DNA from: AP-15 sp963818695
GTDB taxonomy: Bacteria > Pseudomonadota > Alphaproteobacteria > ATCC43930 > CGMCC-115725
NCBI GenBank assembly: GCA_963818695.1
Contig: CAWFTG010000011.1
Location: 558,001 to 622,000 of the forward strand
Direction of reading: 5' to 3'
Length of the DNA: 64,000 nucleotides
Shown here: piece by piece, positions 1 to 9,429 of the stretch
Layout of the letters: each line of letters starts with the position of its first letter
How positions within the stretch are numbered: position 1 is the stretch's first letter
The notes under the pieces: generated by a model
Databases searched by the model: none
Told to the model about the DNA's origin: nothing
What the model saw: only the letters and a program-made list of their open reading frames with translations
Position numbers and translations under genes: made by a program

Positions 1-2
1 CT

Positions 3-443
3 CTTCCGGGTGAGGAGTCATTGCGGCGGCGTGAGTATTACGCCCATCCGCGCAACCTGTTCTGGCCGATCATTTTCGCTTTGTTCGGTGAGCCGCCGGC
101 TTTGAATTATCCGGAACGGCTGGCCTTTCTGACGAGGCATCGGATTGCCGTGTGGGATGTCTGCGAGATCGGCGAGCGCGACCGGAGCGCCGACACGACA
201 ATTCGTCTGGAACGGCCTAACGCGATTGATCGGCTGCTCGACCAGCATCCGCTAATCGGCGGCGTCGCCTTTAACGGCACGACCGCGCGGCGCCTATACG
301 ACCGCCATTTCCCGCGCCGCCCGGCTCTCACATACCTCGCATTGCCCTCGACGAGCCCGGCGCATGCCACGTTGGATTTTCCCGCTAAGTTTGCGCGCTG
401 GACGATATTGCGCGAGATCCTCGAACAGGACGGGCGCCGATAA
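3..443 (+). CDS. Hypoxanthine/uracil-type DNA glycosylase, 5' end cut by the window edge
   Basis: The frame is open from the first bases of the window. The residues LPGEESL precede a YYAHPRNLFWPII stretch. This is the N-terminal signature of the DNA-deoxyinosine (hypoxanthine) branch of the uracil-DNA glycosylase superfamily, whose members excise deaminated bases from DNA. The C-terminal half carries the family-like segments GGVAFNGTTARRLYDRHF and LPSTSPAHAT, the latter with the SPA motif near the active site. The gene starts upstream of base 1, so the true start is not visible; a TTG at 21 is only an in-frame codon. It converges with the SNF2 helicase gene, which ends 17 bp downstream on the other strand. 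The family call is from recognised motifs; the exact substrate is inferred. Confidence 0.85.
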   Translation, partial: LPGEESLRRREYYAHPRNLFWPIIFALFGEPPALNYPERLAFLTRHRIAVWDVCEIGERDRSADTTIRLERPNAIDRLLDQHPLIGGVAFNGTTARRLYDRHFPRRPALTYLALPSTSPAHATLDFPAKFARWTILREILEQDGRR

Positions 444-459
444 ACACCGGCGCCTTCTC

Positions 460-3400
460 TTACCCCAGCGGTTCGAGGAGGCGCTCGATGTCGCCGGCTT
501 CGAGACCGGCGCCAGTGCCGTCCGCGGCGTCGTAAATTCCTGCGGCGAGCGCTTTCTTGCGCTGCTGCAGTTCGAGCATGCGTTCTTCAACCGTCCCTTG
601 CGCGAGGAGTTTGTAGACGAAGACAGGCTTGTCCTGGCCGATGCGATGGGCGCGGTCGGTAGCCTGGTCCTCGACGGCCGGGTTCCACCAGGGATCGTAA
701 TGGATCACCGTGTCGGCCGCGGTCAGATTGAGCCCGGTGCCGCCCGCCTTGAGGCTGATCAGGAACAGCGGCACTTTGCCCTTCTGAAACTGTGCCACCG
801 GGCCCGCGCGATCTTTCGTGTCGCCGCGCAATTCGACAAAATCGATGCCGGCTGCGGCCAGCGCCGGCTTCATCAGGTCGAGCATGCTGGTGAATTGGGA
901 AAACAGCAGTATTTGCCGGCCTTCCTCGATCAACGAGGGGAGCATCTCCATCAGGTGCTCGAGCTTGGCACTGGCATTTACTTGACGTGCAGCGCTGAGC
1001 TTGACGAGGCGCGGGTCACAGCACACTTGGCGCAATTTGAGCAGCGCATCCAGCACGACGATGTGGCTGCGGGCCAGCCCTTTATCGGCTATTTCGCGGC
1101 GCACCTTCTCGTGCATTGCGACCCGCACGGTCTCGTAGAGATCGCGCTGCGGGCCGGCCAGCTCGAGCGGGCGCAGGATTTCGGTTTTCGGCGGCAGGTC
1201 GGCCGCCACCAGGCTCTTGGTCCGTCGCAACAGGAACGGTTTCAATCGGCCCGACAGCACGGCCCGCCGTTCGCCGTCCTGCTTCTTCTCGATCGGGGTG
1301 CGGAAGACGCGGGCAAAGCGCTTGGTGTCGCCGAGCAGGCCCGGCATCAAAAAAGCGAATTGCGACCATAGCTCGCCGAGATGGTTTTCCATCGGTGTGC
1401 CGGTGAGACACAGCCGATGGCGGGCATCGAGGCGGCACACCAGCTGCGTCGTCTTCGCGGCGGCGTTCTTAATCGCTTGCGCTTCGTCCAGCACCGCCAT
1501 GTGCCACTCGATCGGCAGCAGACGGTCGGCGTCGCGTGACAGAAGGGCGTACGTCGTCACCACCAGATCGGCATTATCGATTTCCGGAAAGCGGTCCGCA
1601 CGATCGGGGCCATGCAGTGACAAGATCCGCAACTCGGGGGCCAGCCGCGCCGCCTCAGCGAGCCAGTTCGGCACGACGCTGGTCGGGCACACGACGAGGC
1701 ACGGCCGGTCGAGGCGGCCTTCGCGCTTTTCGACAAGAAAATGGGCCAACGCCTGCACCGTCTTGCCCAGCCCCATGTCGTCGGCAAGGATGCCGCCGAG
1801 CTTGTATCCGCGCAGAAATTGCAGCCAGTTGAGCCCGTCGCGCTGATAGGGGCGCAACTCAGTCAGCAGCCCGGCCGGCGGCTGGATCTCGGCAATCCCC
1901 GAAAAGCTCGACAGCCGCTCCGCCAATTCCCGCAGCCGCTCGCCGCCGAGCCAGCGCAGCCGAGTAGCTGCTTCGAGCGCGGCCAACCCCGTCATTTCAC
2001 CGGCCGAAACCCCGAGCTTGCCCTCGGTGGACAGGTTCTTCGGGTCGTACAGCTCGACAAGGGTGGCCATGATCGCCTTGGTGCGATCGAGCGGGAGGGC
2101 GACGTGCCGGCCGTCTTCGAGCCTGCCGAAGACGGTGCCGTTATGCGCCAGCGCGTCGAGTTCGCTCGGCATCTCGCGATCGCGCAGACGTGCGAGCAAG
2201 GAACTCAGCACCGGCAGGAGCGCCACCCGCTCGCCTTCGACGACTATCCCGAGATCGAGTGAGAACCACCACCCGCTTCCCTCCTCCAGTTCACCGGTCC
2301 ATTCACCCGCGCCATCGACGACACGATGGCGAAAGCCGTCCTCGAATTCGATCCGCCAGCCCTCGCGCTCGAGTTGCGGCACCGCGTCATACAAAAAATT
2401 CGGCCATTCCCGTTGCCCCTCGGCAAAACCGAAGGCAATTCGGTCCTCGTCCCGATTTTGCGCTTCGAAAGTCTCGACGGCCTGCAACCCGAGTTCCTGC
2501 AACCGCTTCAGCGCTCCGCGCTCGGCGCTGCGATTGCGGCGTCGCACGACGATCCGCCCCTCCTCGAAGGCGCGCAACTCCTTCCGCCGGTCTTCCGGAT
2601 CGACTTGAACGCCGCCATAAGAAAAGCCGAGGAGCGCCAGGTCGACATCGTCGTCCCAGTCCTTCGTGCGCACCCCCCAATAGTTCCAACCTCGCTTGCG
2701 TTGAACGAGCGTCAGGATCGGAACCGGCGGGTCTTTGCGGATCTCTTCGACGATGTCGGAGCGCGGCCGCGGCAAGGCGAGACCCGGCAATTCGCGATCC
2801 AGGGCGGCGCCGACCGCCTCGGCCTGCGCCTTGGTCACCGGCGGAGCCGACAATGCGAGCTTGACGAGCGGTCTGGCTAAATTGAGTGCGACAGGGCCGG
2901 CCAGGTGCTCGGCCGGAAGTACATACCAAGGCGAGGCCGAGGGCAGCACCACCGCGGAGGGATCGTCAAGCGCAATGCCCACCGTCTGGCGGCCGTCCGC
3001 ACCGACTTGCCAGGATAGCCGGCCCGGACGGTCCGGCCCCAAAGCCAATGGCGGCGAGGCGACATTCTGCCATCGGCATCGGCCGGTGTCGAGGATCCGG
3101 CGCATCGCCAGGTCGGCGATCTCGGAATCTTCGGGAAGCTGGAGCTGCGAGCTCCACGACCCGCCGCGCAGCAATTTGACGATGCCGCGATCGGCTGGGG
3201 TCAGGTAATTCGCGGTCGCGTTCTGCAATTGTTGGGATGGCAAAGCGCGATCGGCGCCCCACTCGCCCGATTTCAGGATTCGCACGACCCGCAGGTCGAT
3301 GACAAAAGGCGAGCCCGGCGCGATCGGCCAGTCGAGGCGATAGGCGATTGCTTCCGGCGAGGCGGCCGGATGCATGGCTTGGCGCAGCTGGTGCAGCCAG

Positions 3401-3822
3401 CCACTGACCGGCCCATCCAGCAAATCCTTTTCGGTCCGCTCCACTGGTGGCGGGTTGCGCAGCGCCTCGAGCAGCACGGCGGCGGCGTGCTTGCAGTTCC
3501 ATCCGACCGGACAGCTGCATCGACCCGAGATGACGACCGGATCGGAATCGTCGATCTCGACAAAGACATGATAGGGGCGCGGCCGCGTGCCCCTGACCGA
3601 GGCGATCAGGCGTTGCCCGCCTTTGTCCGCGCGCAGGTCGCGAACAGCACCTTGGCGATGATAGGAACGTCCTCTCTCGAAACTCCCGGGAAGACACCGG
3701 CGAATATCGCCCTCATCAAAGGCGACTGAATTGAATGCGAGATCCTGCAACAAGGTCGTCCGTTCAAAATGGGGAGCCGCCAATCGGCTGTGCCAGTCTC
3801 GACCGCGCCCCGTTACTGTCAA
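460..3822 (-). CDS. SWIM zinc-finger SNF2-family DEAD/DEAH helicase
   Basis: A protein of about 1120 residues. Near residue 100 it has a SWIM zinc finger (CSCPVGWNCKH), a C-x-C-xn-C-x-H pattern thought to bind DNA or protein. The C-terminal half is a Swi2/Snf2 ATPase: Walker A DDMGLGKT near residue 680, DEAQ box near 780, helicase C domain with motif VI QATDRAHRIGQ near 1060. Such proteins are ATP-dependent DNA translocases or remodellers; the bacterial role is poorly defined and I assign none. The frame opens at a TTG (3822) and no ATG lies close by; homology-like sequence (AFDEGDIRRCLPG) begins about 30 residues in, so the start is uncertain. It converges with the DNA glycosylase gene, which may hint at DNA repair. 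Confidence 0.9.
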   Translation of the reverse strand: MTVTGRGRDWHSRLAAPHFERTTLLQDLAFNSVAFDEGDIRRCLPGSFERGRSYHRQGAVRDLRADKGGQRLIASVRGTRPRPYHVFVEIDDSDPVVISGRCSCPVGWNCKHAAAVLLEALRNPPPVERTEKDLLDGPVSGWLHQLRQAMHPAASPEAIAYRLDWPIAPGSPFVIDLRVVRILKSGEWGADRALPSQQLQNATANYLTPADRGIVKLLRGGSWSSQLQLPEDSEIADLAMRRILDTGRCRWQNVASPPLALGPDRPGRLSWQVGADGRQTVGIALDDPSAVVLPSASPWYVLPAEHLAGPVALNLARPLVKLALSAPPVTKAQAEAVGAALDRELPGLALPRPRSDIVEEIRKDPPVPILTLVQRKRGWNYWGVRTKDWDDDVDLALLGFSYGGVQVDPEDRRKELRAFEEGRIVVRRRNRSAERGALKRLQELGLQAVETFEAQNRDEDRIAFGFAEGQREWPNFLYDAVPQLEREGWRIEFEDGFRHRVVDGAGEWTGELEEGSGWWFSLDLGIVVEGERVALLPVLSSLLARLRDREMPSELDALAHNGTVFGRLEDGRHVALPLDRTKAIMATLVELYDPKNLSTEGKLGVSAGEMTGLAALEAATRLRWLGGERLRELAERLSSFSGIAEIQPPAGLLTELRPYQRDGLNWLQFLRGYKLGGILADDMGLGKTVQALAHFLVEKREGRLDRPCLVVCPTSVVPNWLAEAARLAPELRILSLHGPDRADRFPEIDNADLVVTTYALLSRDADRLLPIEWHMAVLDEAQAIKNAAAKTTQLVCRLDARHRLCLTGTPMENHLGELWSQFAFLMPGLLGDTKRFARVFRTPIEKKQDGERRAVLSGRLKPFLLRRTKSLVAADLPPKTEILRPLELAGPQRDLYETVRVAMHEKVRREIADKGLARSHIVVLDALLKLRQVCCDPRLVKLSAARQVNASAKLEHLMEMLPSLIEEGRQILLFSQFTSMLDLMKPALAAAGIDFVELRGDTKDRAGPVAQFQKGKVPLFLISLKAGGTGLNLTAADTVIHYDPWWNPAVEDQATDRAHRIGQDKPVFVYKLLAQGTVEERMLELQQRKKALAAGIYDAADGTGAGLEAGDIERLLEPLG

Positions 3823-4140
3823 GCGGCAGCGGGCTACGCGTGGCCGATCAGCGCTGTCGCTGCGACAGGTGGTGCCGCCCGGCGACGAATTGTAGATCTA
3901 ACGCGAGAATGCGGCGGTAAACGCGGAAATCGAAGGTTTCATAACATAGCCCGCGATCGGGAGTGATCTTCACCTCGACATGCGCGCCAGTAGAGCTCGC
4001 GGGTTTCCGGAAGGGCTATGCGGCGGCCGGGAAGCGGACCGATCGCGCGATGATCGCTCATCGAAGCGGAAGCTGATCTCGGCAAGGCCGTCGTGCAAGA
4101 CTATAGTCGCGCGAGAGCACCGCAGCGCGGAGGTATTCAA
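3823..4140. other. Divergent intergenic region, no gene seen
   Basis: About 320 bp between the start of the SNF2 gene (minus) and the enoyl-CoA hydratase start (plus). No convincing coding sequence is visible. A GGAGG Shine-Dalgarno sequence at 4129-4133 fixes the hydratase start at the ATG 7 bases downstream. The promoters of both genes should lie here, but I cannot point to specific boxes. Confidence 0.6.
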
Positions 4141-4935
4141 ATGGATCGCGAGTATGAGACGGTGCGTGTCGACGACCGCGGCGAGGGGTTGCTGCTGCTG
4201 ACCCTCAATCGTCCCGAGGTGGCCAATGCGATGAACACGCAGATGGGTCGGGATCTTCTTGCGTTTTTCGAGGGTATCAATGCGGCGCCCGGAAATCAGC
4301 GCTGCATCCTCATGACCGGCACGGGGGAGCGGGCGTTTTGCGCCGGCGGCGACCTCAAGGAGCGCAACGGCATGACCGACGAGGCCTGGCAGGACCAGCA
4401 CCTGCTGTTCGAGCGGATGATCCGGGCGTTTATCGGCTGCCCGGTCCCGGTCATTGGGGCGGTAAACGGAGCGGCTTATGCCGGCGGCTGCGAATTGGCG
4501 CTGTGCTGCGACTTTATTTACGCCGCCGAGAGCGCCCGGTTTGCGCTGACCGAGGTGACGCTCGGCATCATGCCCGGCGCCGGCGGGACGCAGAATCTGC
4601 CGCGCGCCGTCGGGGAACGACGGGCCAAGGAGATCATCCTGACCGGCCGTCCGTTCACCGCCGCCGAGGCTTACGAATGGGGCATGGTGAACCGCCTCTG
4701 CGCGCCGGACCGCGTTGTCGAGGAGGCGCTCGAGACCGGACGCCGCATTGCCGACAACGCCCCGATCTCGGTGCGCCAGGCAAAGCACGCGATCCATTTC
4801 GGCATGCAAATGGATCTCGCGAGCGGCATGATGCTGGAGATCGAGGCCTACAACCGGATGGTCCCGACCGAAGACCGGCGCGAGGGCGTGCTTGCCTTCA
4901 ACGAGAAGCGCAAACCCCGCTTCAAGGGCCGGTGA
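4141..4935 (+). CDS. Enoyl-CoA hydratase/isomerase (crotonase) family protein
   Basis: A 264-residue crotonase-fold protein. The oxyanion-hole and CoA-binding segments are clear: FCAGGDLKERNGM near residue 65, GAAYAGGCELALCCDFIYA near 105, and GIMPGAGGTQNLPR near 140. The CAGxDLKER form resembles the AUH/methylglutaconyl-CoA hydratase and general short-chain hydratase branch. It should hydrate a 2-enoyl-CoA in fatty or branched-chain acid breakdown. The reading frame extends 16 codons further upstream, but the ATG at 4141 follows a GGAGG at 4129-4133 and begins MDREYETVRV, so I use it. The first gene of a plus-strand run with two MmgE/PrpD genes, a thioesterase and a phosphodiesterase, pointing to CoA-ester catabolism. 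The exact substrate is not determined. Confidence 0.92.
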   Translation: MDREYETVRVDDRGEGLLLLTLNRPEVANAMNTQMGRDLLAFFEGINAAPGNQRCILMTGTGERAFCAGGDLKERNGMTDEAWQDQHLLFERMIRAFIGCPVPVIGAVNGAAYAGGCELALCCDFIYAAESARFALTEVTLGIMPGAGGTQNLPRAVGERRAKEIILTGRPFTAAEAYEWGMVNRLCAPDRVVEEALETGRRIADNAPISVRQAKHAIHFGMQMDLASGMMLEIEAYNRMVPTEDRREGVLAFNEKRKPRFKGR

Positions 4936-4965
4936 GGCGTGCGGCGAAGCTAAGGGAGGAGAAGA

Positions 4966-6312
4966 ATGGACGCAACAAACCTTACCCGGGTGCTGGCGCG
5001 CAAATCGGCGAGCTTCGAATACGAGGACTTACCTCCGGACGCGCATGAGCTCGCCCGGCAATGCATTCTCGACTATTTCGGCGTGGCGCTCGCCGGAGCC
5101 GGTGACGAACTGGTGGAACTCTTGCTCGACGAGCTGACCGAGGCGGGCGGCGCGCCACAGGCGAGCGTCATCGGCCATCAGGCCCGATTGCCGGCGCTAT
5201 CGGCGGCGCTCGTCAATGGGGCTGCGGGACACGCGCTCGATTACGATGACGTCAATATGGCGATGCCGGGGCATCCCTCGGTGGCAATCCTGCCGGGCCT
5301 GCTCGCCTTGGCCGAACTGAAGCAGAGTTCCGGCCGCGAGGTGATCACCGCCTTCGTCGCGGGATATGAGACCGCCTGCCGGATCGGCGCGGCGCTGCAG
5401 CCGGGACATTACAATCTCGGTTTTCACTCGACCGGCACGGTCGGCGCCTTTGGCGCCGCGGCGGCCTGCGCGCGGCTCCTCGGTCTCGATGCCGACGCTA
5501 CTGCGATGGCGCTCGGTATTGCCGGTACGCAGGCGGCCGGGCTCAAATCGCAGTTTGGGACGATGTGCAAACCGTTCCACGCCGGCAAGGCGGCGCAGAA
5601 CGGGCTGCTTGCGGCGCGCCTCGCCGCGCGCGGGTTTTCGAGCCGCGCCGACATTATCGAATGCGTCCAGGGTTTCGCGTTGACGCACGGCCCGGATTTC
5701 TCGCCCGAAGCCGCGTTGGCCACACCCAAAGTCGGGCTGCACCTCTTCGCCAACCTCTTCAAATACCATGCCGCGTGCTATCTGACGCATGCGCCGATCG
5801 AATGCGCCCGCAAGCTGCGCGACCAGCATCAGGTGACCCCCGAGGCCATCGCCGGGATCATCCTGCGCCTCGATGCGAGCTGCGAGCGGGTCTGCAACAT
5901 CCCGGCCCCAGTGGACGGGCTCCAGAGCAAGTTCAGTCTGCGGCAGACCGTGGCGATGGCGTTGGCCGGGGTTGATACGGCGAGCCTCGGCGCCTACAGC
6001 GCCGAAAATGCGAGCGATCCGGCTCTCGTCGGCCTGCGCGAGCGGATCGAGATCGACTGGCAGGACAGCTGGCCGCAGATCGTGAGCGAGCTCGAAATCG
6101 AGCTCGCCGACGGAAATCGCCTCACGGCGCGTCATGACGCCGGCATTCCCGCCGCCGACATCGCCGATCAAGGCCGCCGGCTCGCCGCAAAGTTCGATGC
6201 CCTCGTCGAGCCGGTACTCGGCGCCCCGCGCACCCGAGAACTACGCGAAACGATCGCCGGGCTCGACCATCTCGCCGATGTCGCCGACCTCGCCGAGCTC
6301 TCCGCAGGTTGA
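4966..6312 (+). CDS. MmgE/PrpD family protein (first copy)
   Basis: A 448-residue member of the MmgE/PrpD family, which includes 2-methylcitrate dehydratase and cis-aconitate decarboxylase-like enzymes. Visible family features are the N-terminal DYFGVALAGAGDE region, NGAAGHALDYDDVNMAMPGHPSV near residue 85, HSTGTVGAFGAAAACARLLGL near 155, and GTMCKPFHAGKAAQNGLLAARLA near 195. The start ATG has a strong GGAGG site just upstream (AAGGGAGGAGAAGA). It lies 30 bp after the hydratase gene and 15 bp before a second, broken family member, so the three are probably co-transcribed. Substrate is unknown; family members in such clusters often act on dicarboxylate-like or CoA-derived acids. Confidence 0.92.
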   Translation: MDATNLTRVLARKSASFEYEDLPPDAHELARQCILDYFGVALAGAGDELVELLLDELTEAGGAPQASVIGHQARLPALSAALVNGAAGHALDYDDVNMAMPGHPSVAILPGLLALAELKQSSGREVITAFVAGYETACRIGAALQPGHYNLGFHSTGTVGAFGAAAACARLLGLDADATAMALGIAGTQAAGLKSQFGTMCKPFHAGKAAQNGLLAARLAARGFSSRADIIECVQGFALTHGPDFSPEAALATPKVGLHLFANLFKYHAACYLTHAPIECARKLRDQHQVTPEAIAGIILRLDASCERVCNIPAPVDGLQSKFSLRQTVAMALAGVDTASLGAYSAENASDPALVGLRERIEIDWQDSWPQIVSELEIELADGNRLTARHDAGIPAADIADQGRRLAAKFDALVEPVLGAPRTRELRETIAGLDHLADVADLAELSAG

Positions 6313-6327
6313 AACTGCCCCTCACCC

Positions 6328-7701
6328 ATGCAGGACCCGATCGTCGAGAAAATCGTCGCGCATGTCGAAAGGGTGGCCGAGCATGGGGTGCCCGAGGCCG
6401 CGCGAGCTGCCGCCAAGACCTTCATCGCCGATACGCTGGCAGTCGGAATAGCCGGCCGCCAGACGCCGTGGCGCGGCGAGATCCTCGACATGCTCGCCGG
6501 TATCGGCGGTGCTGAAGAAGCAACCGTGTTGGGAGGCGGCGAACGATTGCCGCTCGTGCACGCGGCGATGCTCAACGCCTATCAGATCCACGCCCAGGAA
6601 TTCGACTGCGTGCACGAGGGCGCGGTCGTCCATCCGATGGCGGCATCCTTGCCGGCGCTCCTCGGATGGGCGGAGAGGGAAGGCGGCGTCTCGGGCGCTC
6701 GCCTGATCCGCGCGCTTGTCGTTGCGGTCGATGTCGCGGCGACATTGGGCTCGTGCTCGCGCGCACCGATGCGGTTCTTCCGGCCGGCCAATGCCGGCGG
6801 ATTGGGCGCGACCGTAGGTCTCGCGATGCTGGCCGGCCTCGACAGCGAACAGCTGCGCGACTCGATCGGGATCTACTATGGACAGTGCGCCGGCACGATG
6901 CAGGCGCACAGCGAAGGAACGCCGCAATTGGCGATGCAGATGGGCTTTGCCGCGCGCAGCGCGGTGACCGCGGTCGAGCTGGCGCGGCGCGGCATGCCGG
7001 GGCCTCGTGCGCCGATCTCCGGTGATTTCGGCTATTTTGCTCTGTTCGACGGCAAGGCCGATCCCGCGCCGTTCGACGAGCTCGGCGACGTGCTGGCGCA
7101 TTACCGAGCTCAGCCACAAACCGTTCCCCAGCGGGCGGGCGACGCATGGCGGCATCGACGGGCTGCAGCGCCTGATGACAGAAGACGGGGTCACCGCCGA
7201 TCGCGTCGTCGCCTGCCGTTTTCGCGTGCCGCCTTTGACGGCGCGGCTGGTCGGCCGCCCGGCCTCGAGGGATGACTCCCGGCTACGCCCGGCTCTGTCT
7301 GCAATATGTCGGGGCCATCTGCCTGCGCCGCGGCGACGTCGGGCTCGGCGATTTCACCGCGGCGGCGCTCGCCGATCCGGAAAGCGTTGAGGTTGGCGCG
7401 CCGGCTGACTGTCATCGAGGACGGCAACCCCGACCCCAACGCGCCTCTGCCGCAGCGCGTCGAAATCGATCTCGCCGAACGCCGAACCGTCGCCGCCGCG
7501 ATAACGCGACGGTGCTCGGCAGCCCCGAGCGGCCATTGTCGCCCGAAGCTGCGCGAGCCAAATTCAGCAATTGCTGGCAATCCGTGCACGATTTGTCCGC
7601 TGGAGCAGGGTACCGCGCTGTGGGATGCGGTGTTCGCGCTCGAAACCCTCGAGGACGTTCGTCCTCTTGCCGGGCTCAGCGCCCCGCGAGGAGCGTCATG
7701 A
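6328..7701 (+). pseudogene. Second MmgE/PrpD family gene, interrupted by about five frameshifts
   Basis: The first 260 codons read cleanly as an MmgE/PrpD protein (DFVHEGAVVHPMA-type motif as FDCVHEGAVVHPMA, then RPANAGGLGATVGLAMLAGL). After about 7100 the homology jumps frame: HGGIDGLQRLMTEDGV in the second frame, TPGYARLCLQYVGAICLRRG from about 7272 in the third, RLTVIEDGNPDPNA from about 7390 in the first, PERPLSPEAARAKFSNCW again in the third, and finally ALWDAVFALETLEDV in the first. The final stop (TGA, 7699-7701) overlaps the next gene's ATG as ATGA, so the original 3' end is still in place. Every part of the family is present in order, so this is either a recent pseudogene or a gene hit by sequencing indels. 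Confidence 0.85.
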
Positions 7702-8183
7702 CGTCGGATTGGGCGCGGTTCGGGGTCGAGCCGGGATGGTCGTTTGCAATCCCGCACCGGGTGCGCTGGAGCGAGTGCGACCCGTTCCGGCATGCCGGCC
7801 ACCGCGCCTATTTCGAGTGGTTCGAGGAGGCGCGCAACCGCTATCTCGAAGCCGTCGGCCTCGCGCCGCTGTCGCCCGATACGCCGGGCCCAGTCATCGC
7901 CGAAACAAGCATCCGCTACCATCGCCCGCTGATTTACGCCGACGAGATACTGGTCACCGCGCGCACGGTTCGCCTCGGCCGCACCAGCTTCGAGATGGAA
8001 TACGCGGTATGGCGCGACGGGCTCTGCGCGCTCGGGCGCGCGGTGCTGATCCTGGTCGTCAACTCGACTGGCGAAAAGACGCCATTGCCGCAGCGAATTG
8101 CGCGAGCGCATTCTCGCCCGCGACCCGAGTGCCGAGAGCGAGAGGTCCGGCATGAAACACGCCGTCATCGTCATCTGCGATAG
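7698..8183 (+). CDS. Acyl-CoA thioesterase, 4HBT hotdog family (3' end possibly frame-shifted)
   Basis: From the ATG at 7698 the protein begins MTSDWARFGVEPG and then has the 4HBT signature VRWSECDPFRHAGHRAYFEW, with the Asp that serves as catalytic residue in the YbgC/4-hydroxybenzoyl-CoA thioesterase group. It should release CoA from acyl-CoA esters in the cytoplasm. The start overlaps the stop of the preceding PrpD-like gene (ATGA). The last 30 residues look unnatural (Arg/His-rich). One base removed near 8090 would instead give ELRERILARDPSAESERSG, which looks like a normal thioesterase tail but then runs without a stop into the next gene. I therefore trust the first 130 residues and not the C-terminus. 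Confidence 0.82.
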   Translation: MTSDWARFGVEPGWSFAIPHRVRWSECDPFRHAGHRAYFEWFEEARNRYLEAVGLAPLSPDTPGPVIAETSIRYHRPLIYADEILVTARTVRLGRTSFEMEYAVWRDGLCALGRAVLILVVNSTGEKTPLPQRIARAHSRPRPECREREVRHETRRHRHLR

Positions 8184-9423
8184 CCTAAGGGCCGATTTGA
8201 TCACGCCGCGTGATGCGCCGTTCCTCAGCGAATTGGGACGGCGCGCGGCGCATTTTGCCAACCATAGAAGCGTCTTCCCGTCGACCACCCGAACGAGCGC
8301 CGCGTCGATCGCCACTGGATGCCTCCCGGCGCGCCACGGCTTGCTCGGCAACACGATGGCGATCGACGAGGGCGACGGGCTCGTCTGTCTTTCGGTCGGC
8401 AAGCCGGATTTCCGCGACCGGCTGCATCGGGCGACCGGCCGCACTCTGCACATGCCGAGCCTCGCCGAGCGGGTAAGCCGCGCCGGCGGAACCGCGATCG
8501 CGATCTCGAACGTGTCGCCAGGCGCGGCTTATTTCCTAGATCCCGACGGCTTCGGCTGGGTCTACAACCCGGCCGGCAGCTTCGGCCCCGGCCGCCGCCC
8601 GCTGCCCGCCGCGGAGGGTCTCGCCATCTCGAAGGGCGCCGAAGGCGACACCCTCGCGACCGAGCGCTTCTGCGAGGAGGTGCTGCGCGGGCGCGCCCCT
8701 GCAATCGCGCTGTTGTGGCTCTCGGAGCCGGACTATACGGGCCACCACACCCCGCTCGGCTCGCCCGCGCATCGTCGCGCCATAGCGAGCGCCGACGAGA
8801 ATGTCCGCCGCGTCGCCGAGACCGTGGCGTCGCTAGATCAGACGGGCGAGGACATGCTCTTCGTGGTCGGCTCCGATCACGGAATGGAAACCGTCGCGCA
8901 GACCGTCGATCTCGACGGGCTATTGATCGATGCCGGGCTGAAGGCGGCCCCCACATCGTCGGAGGTCGTCGTCGCACCCAACGGCACAGCGGCCTTGCTC
9001 TATTTTGCCGATCCCGCCGGAGCTCTCGTCGGCCAGACGGCCCGGTTTCTCGAAACCCAGGAATGGGTCGGACGCAGCTTCGTCGGCCCGGATTTGGCCG
9101 CCGCCGGTCTACCGACCGGATCACCGATGCAGATCGCGCTGACCCTCAAACCCGACGGGCGCGCCAATCCGCACGGCGTGCCCGGTCACAGCCATGTCGT
9201 GCGCGACGCGCTCGAGCCCAAGGACGCCACCGGCTTCGGCCAGCATGGCGGTCTCGGCAAAAACGAGCAGAGCCCGTTCCTGTTCATCTCCGGCGGCGGC
9301 TTCGCCCCCGGCCTCCACCACGCCCGCTCCTCGCTGATCGACATCGCACCAACGGTGCTCCGCCACCTCGGGCTGCCCAGCACCGAGACGGGCGGACAAC
9401 CCTTGCCGCGCACGCACCCTTGA
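8152..9423 (+). CDS. Type I phosphodiesterase/nucleotide pyrophosphatase, alkaline phosphatase superfamily
   Basis: A protein of about 423 residues from the ATG at 8152 (MKHAVIVICDSLRAD). It has the metal-site pattern of the alkaline phosphatase superfamily: Asp in CDSLRAD, a likely catalytic Thr in FPSTTRTSAASIATG, SEPDYTGHH near residue 200, SDHGME near 240, and a late His in GFGQHGGLG. These bind two metal ions in phosphodiesterases and nucleotide pyrophosphatases. There is no signal peptide, so it is predicted cytoplasmic. It overlaps the thioesterase frame by 32 bp and is the last gene of the catabolic run. It converges with panC, whose stop lies 6 bp away. Substrate not predictable from sequence. 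Confidence 0.88.
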   Translation: MKHAVIVICDSLRADLITPRDAPFLSELGRRAAHFANHRSVFPSTTRTSAASIATGCLPARHGLLGNTMAIDEGDGLVCLSVGKPDFRDRLHRATGRTLHMPSLAERVSRAGGTAIAISNVSPGAAYFLDPDGFGWVYNPAGSFGPGRRPLPAAEGLAISKGAEGDTLATERFCEEVLRGRAPAIALLWLSEPDYTGHHTPLGSPAHRRAIASADENVRRVAETVASLDQTGEDMLFVVGSDHGMETVAQTVDLDGLLIDAGLKAAPTSSEVVVAPNGTAALLYFADPAGALVGQTARFLETQEWVGRSFVGPDLAAAGLPTGSPMQIALTLKPDGRANPHGVPGHSHVVRDALEPKDATGFGQHGGLGKNEQSPFLFISGGGFAPGLHHARSSLIDIAPTVLRHLGLPSTETGGQPLPRTHP

Positions 9424-9429
9424 GCCCGG

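Noticed and set aside
364..1371. 335-codon plus-strand frame opposite the SNF2 gene
   Set aside because: Lies wholly inside the helicase gene on the other strand; no motif; high-GC shadow frame.
3970..4809. 279-codon minus-strand frame
   Set aside because: Antisense shadow of the enoyl-CoA hydratase.
7191..8453. 420-codon minus-strand frame
   Set aside because: Overlaps prpD remnant, thioesterase and phosphodiesterase on the plus strand, all with clear family motifs; this frame has none.
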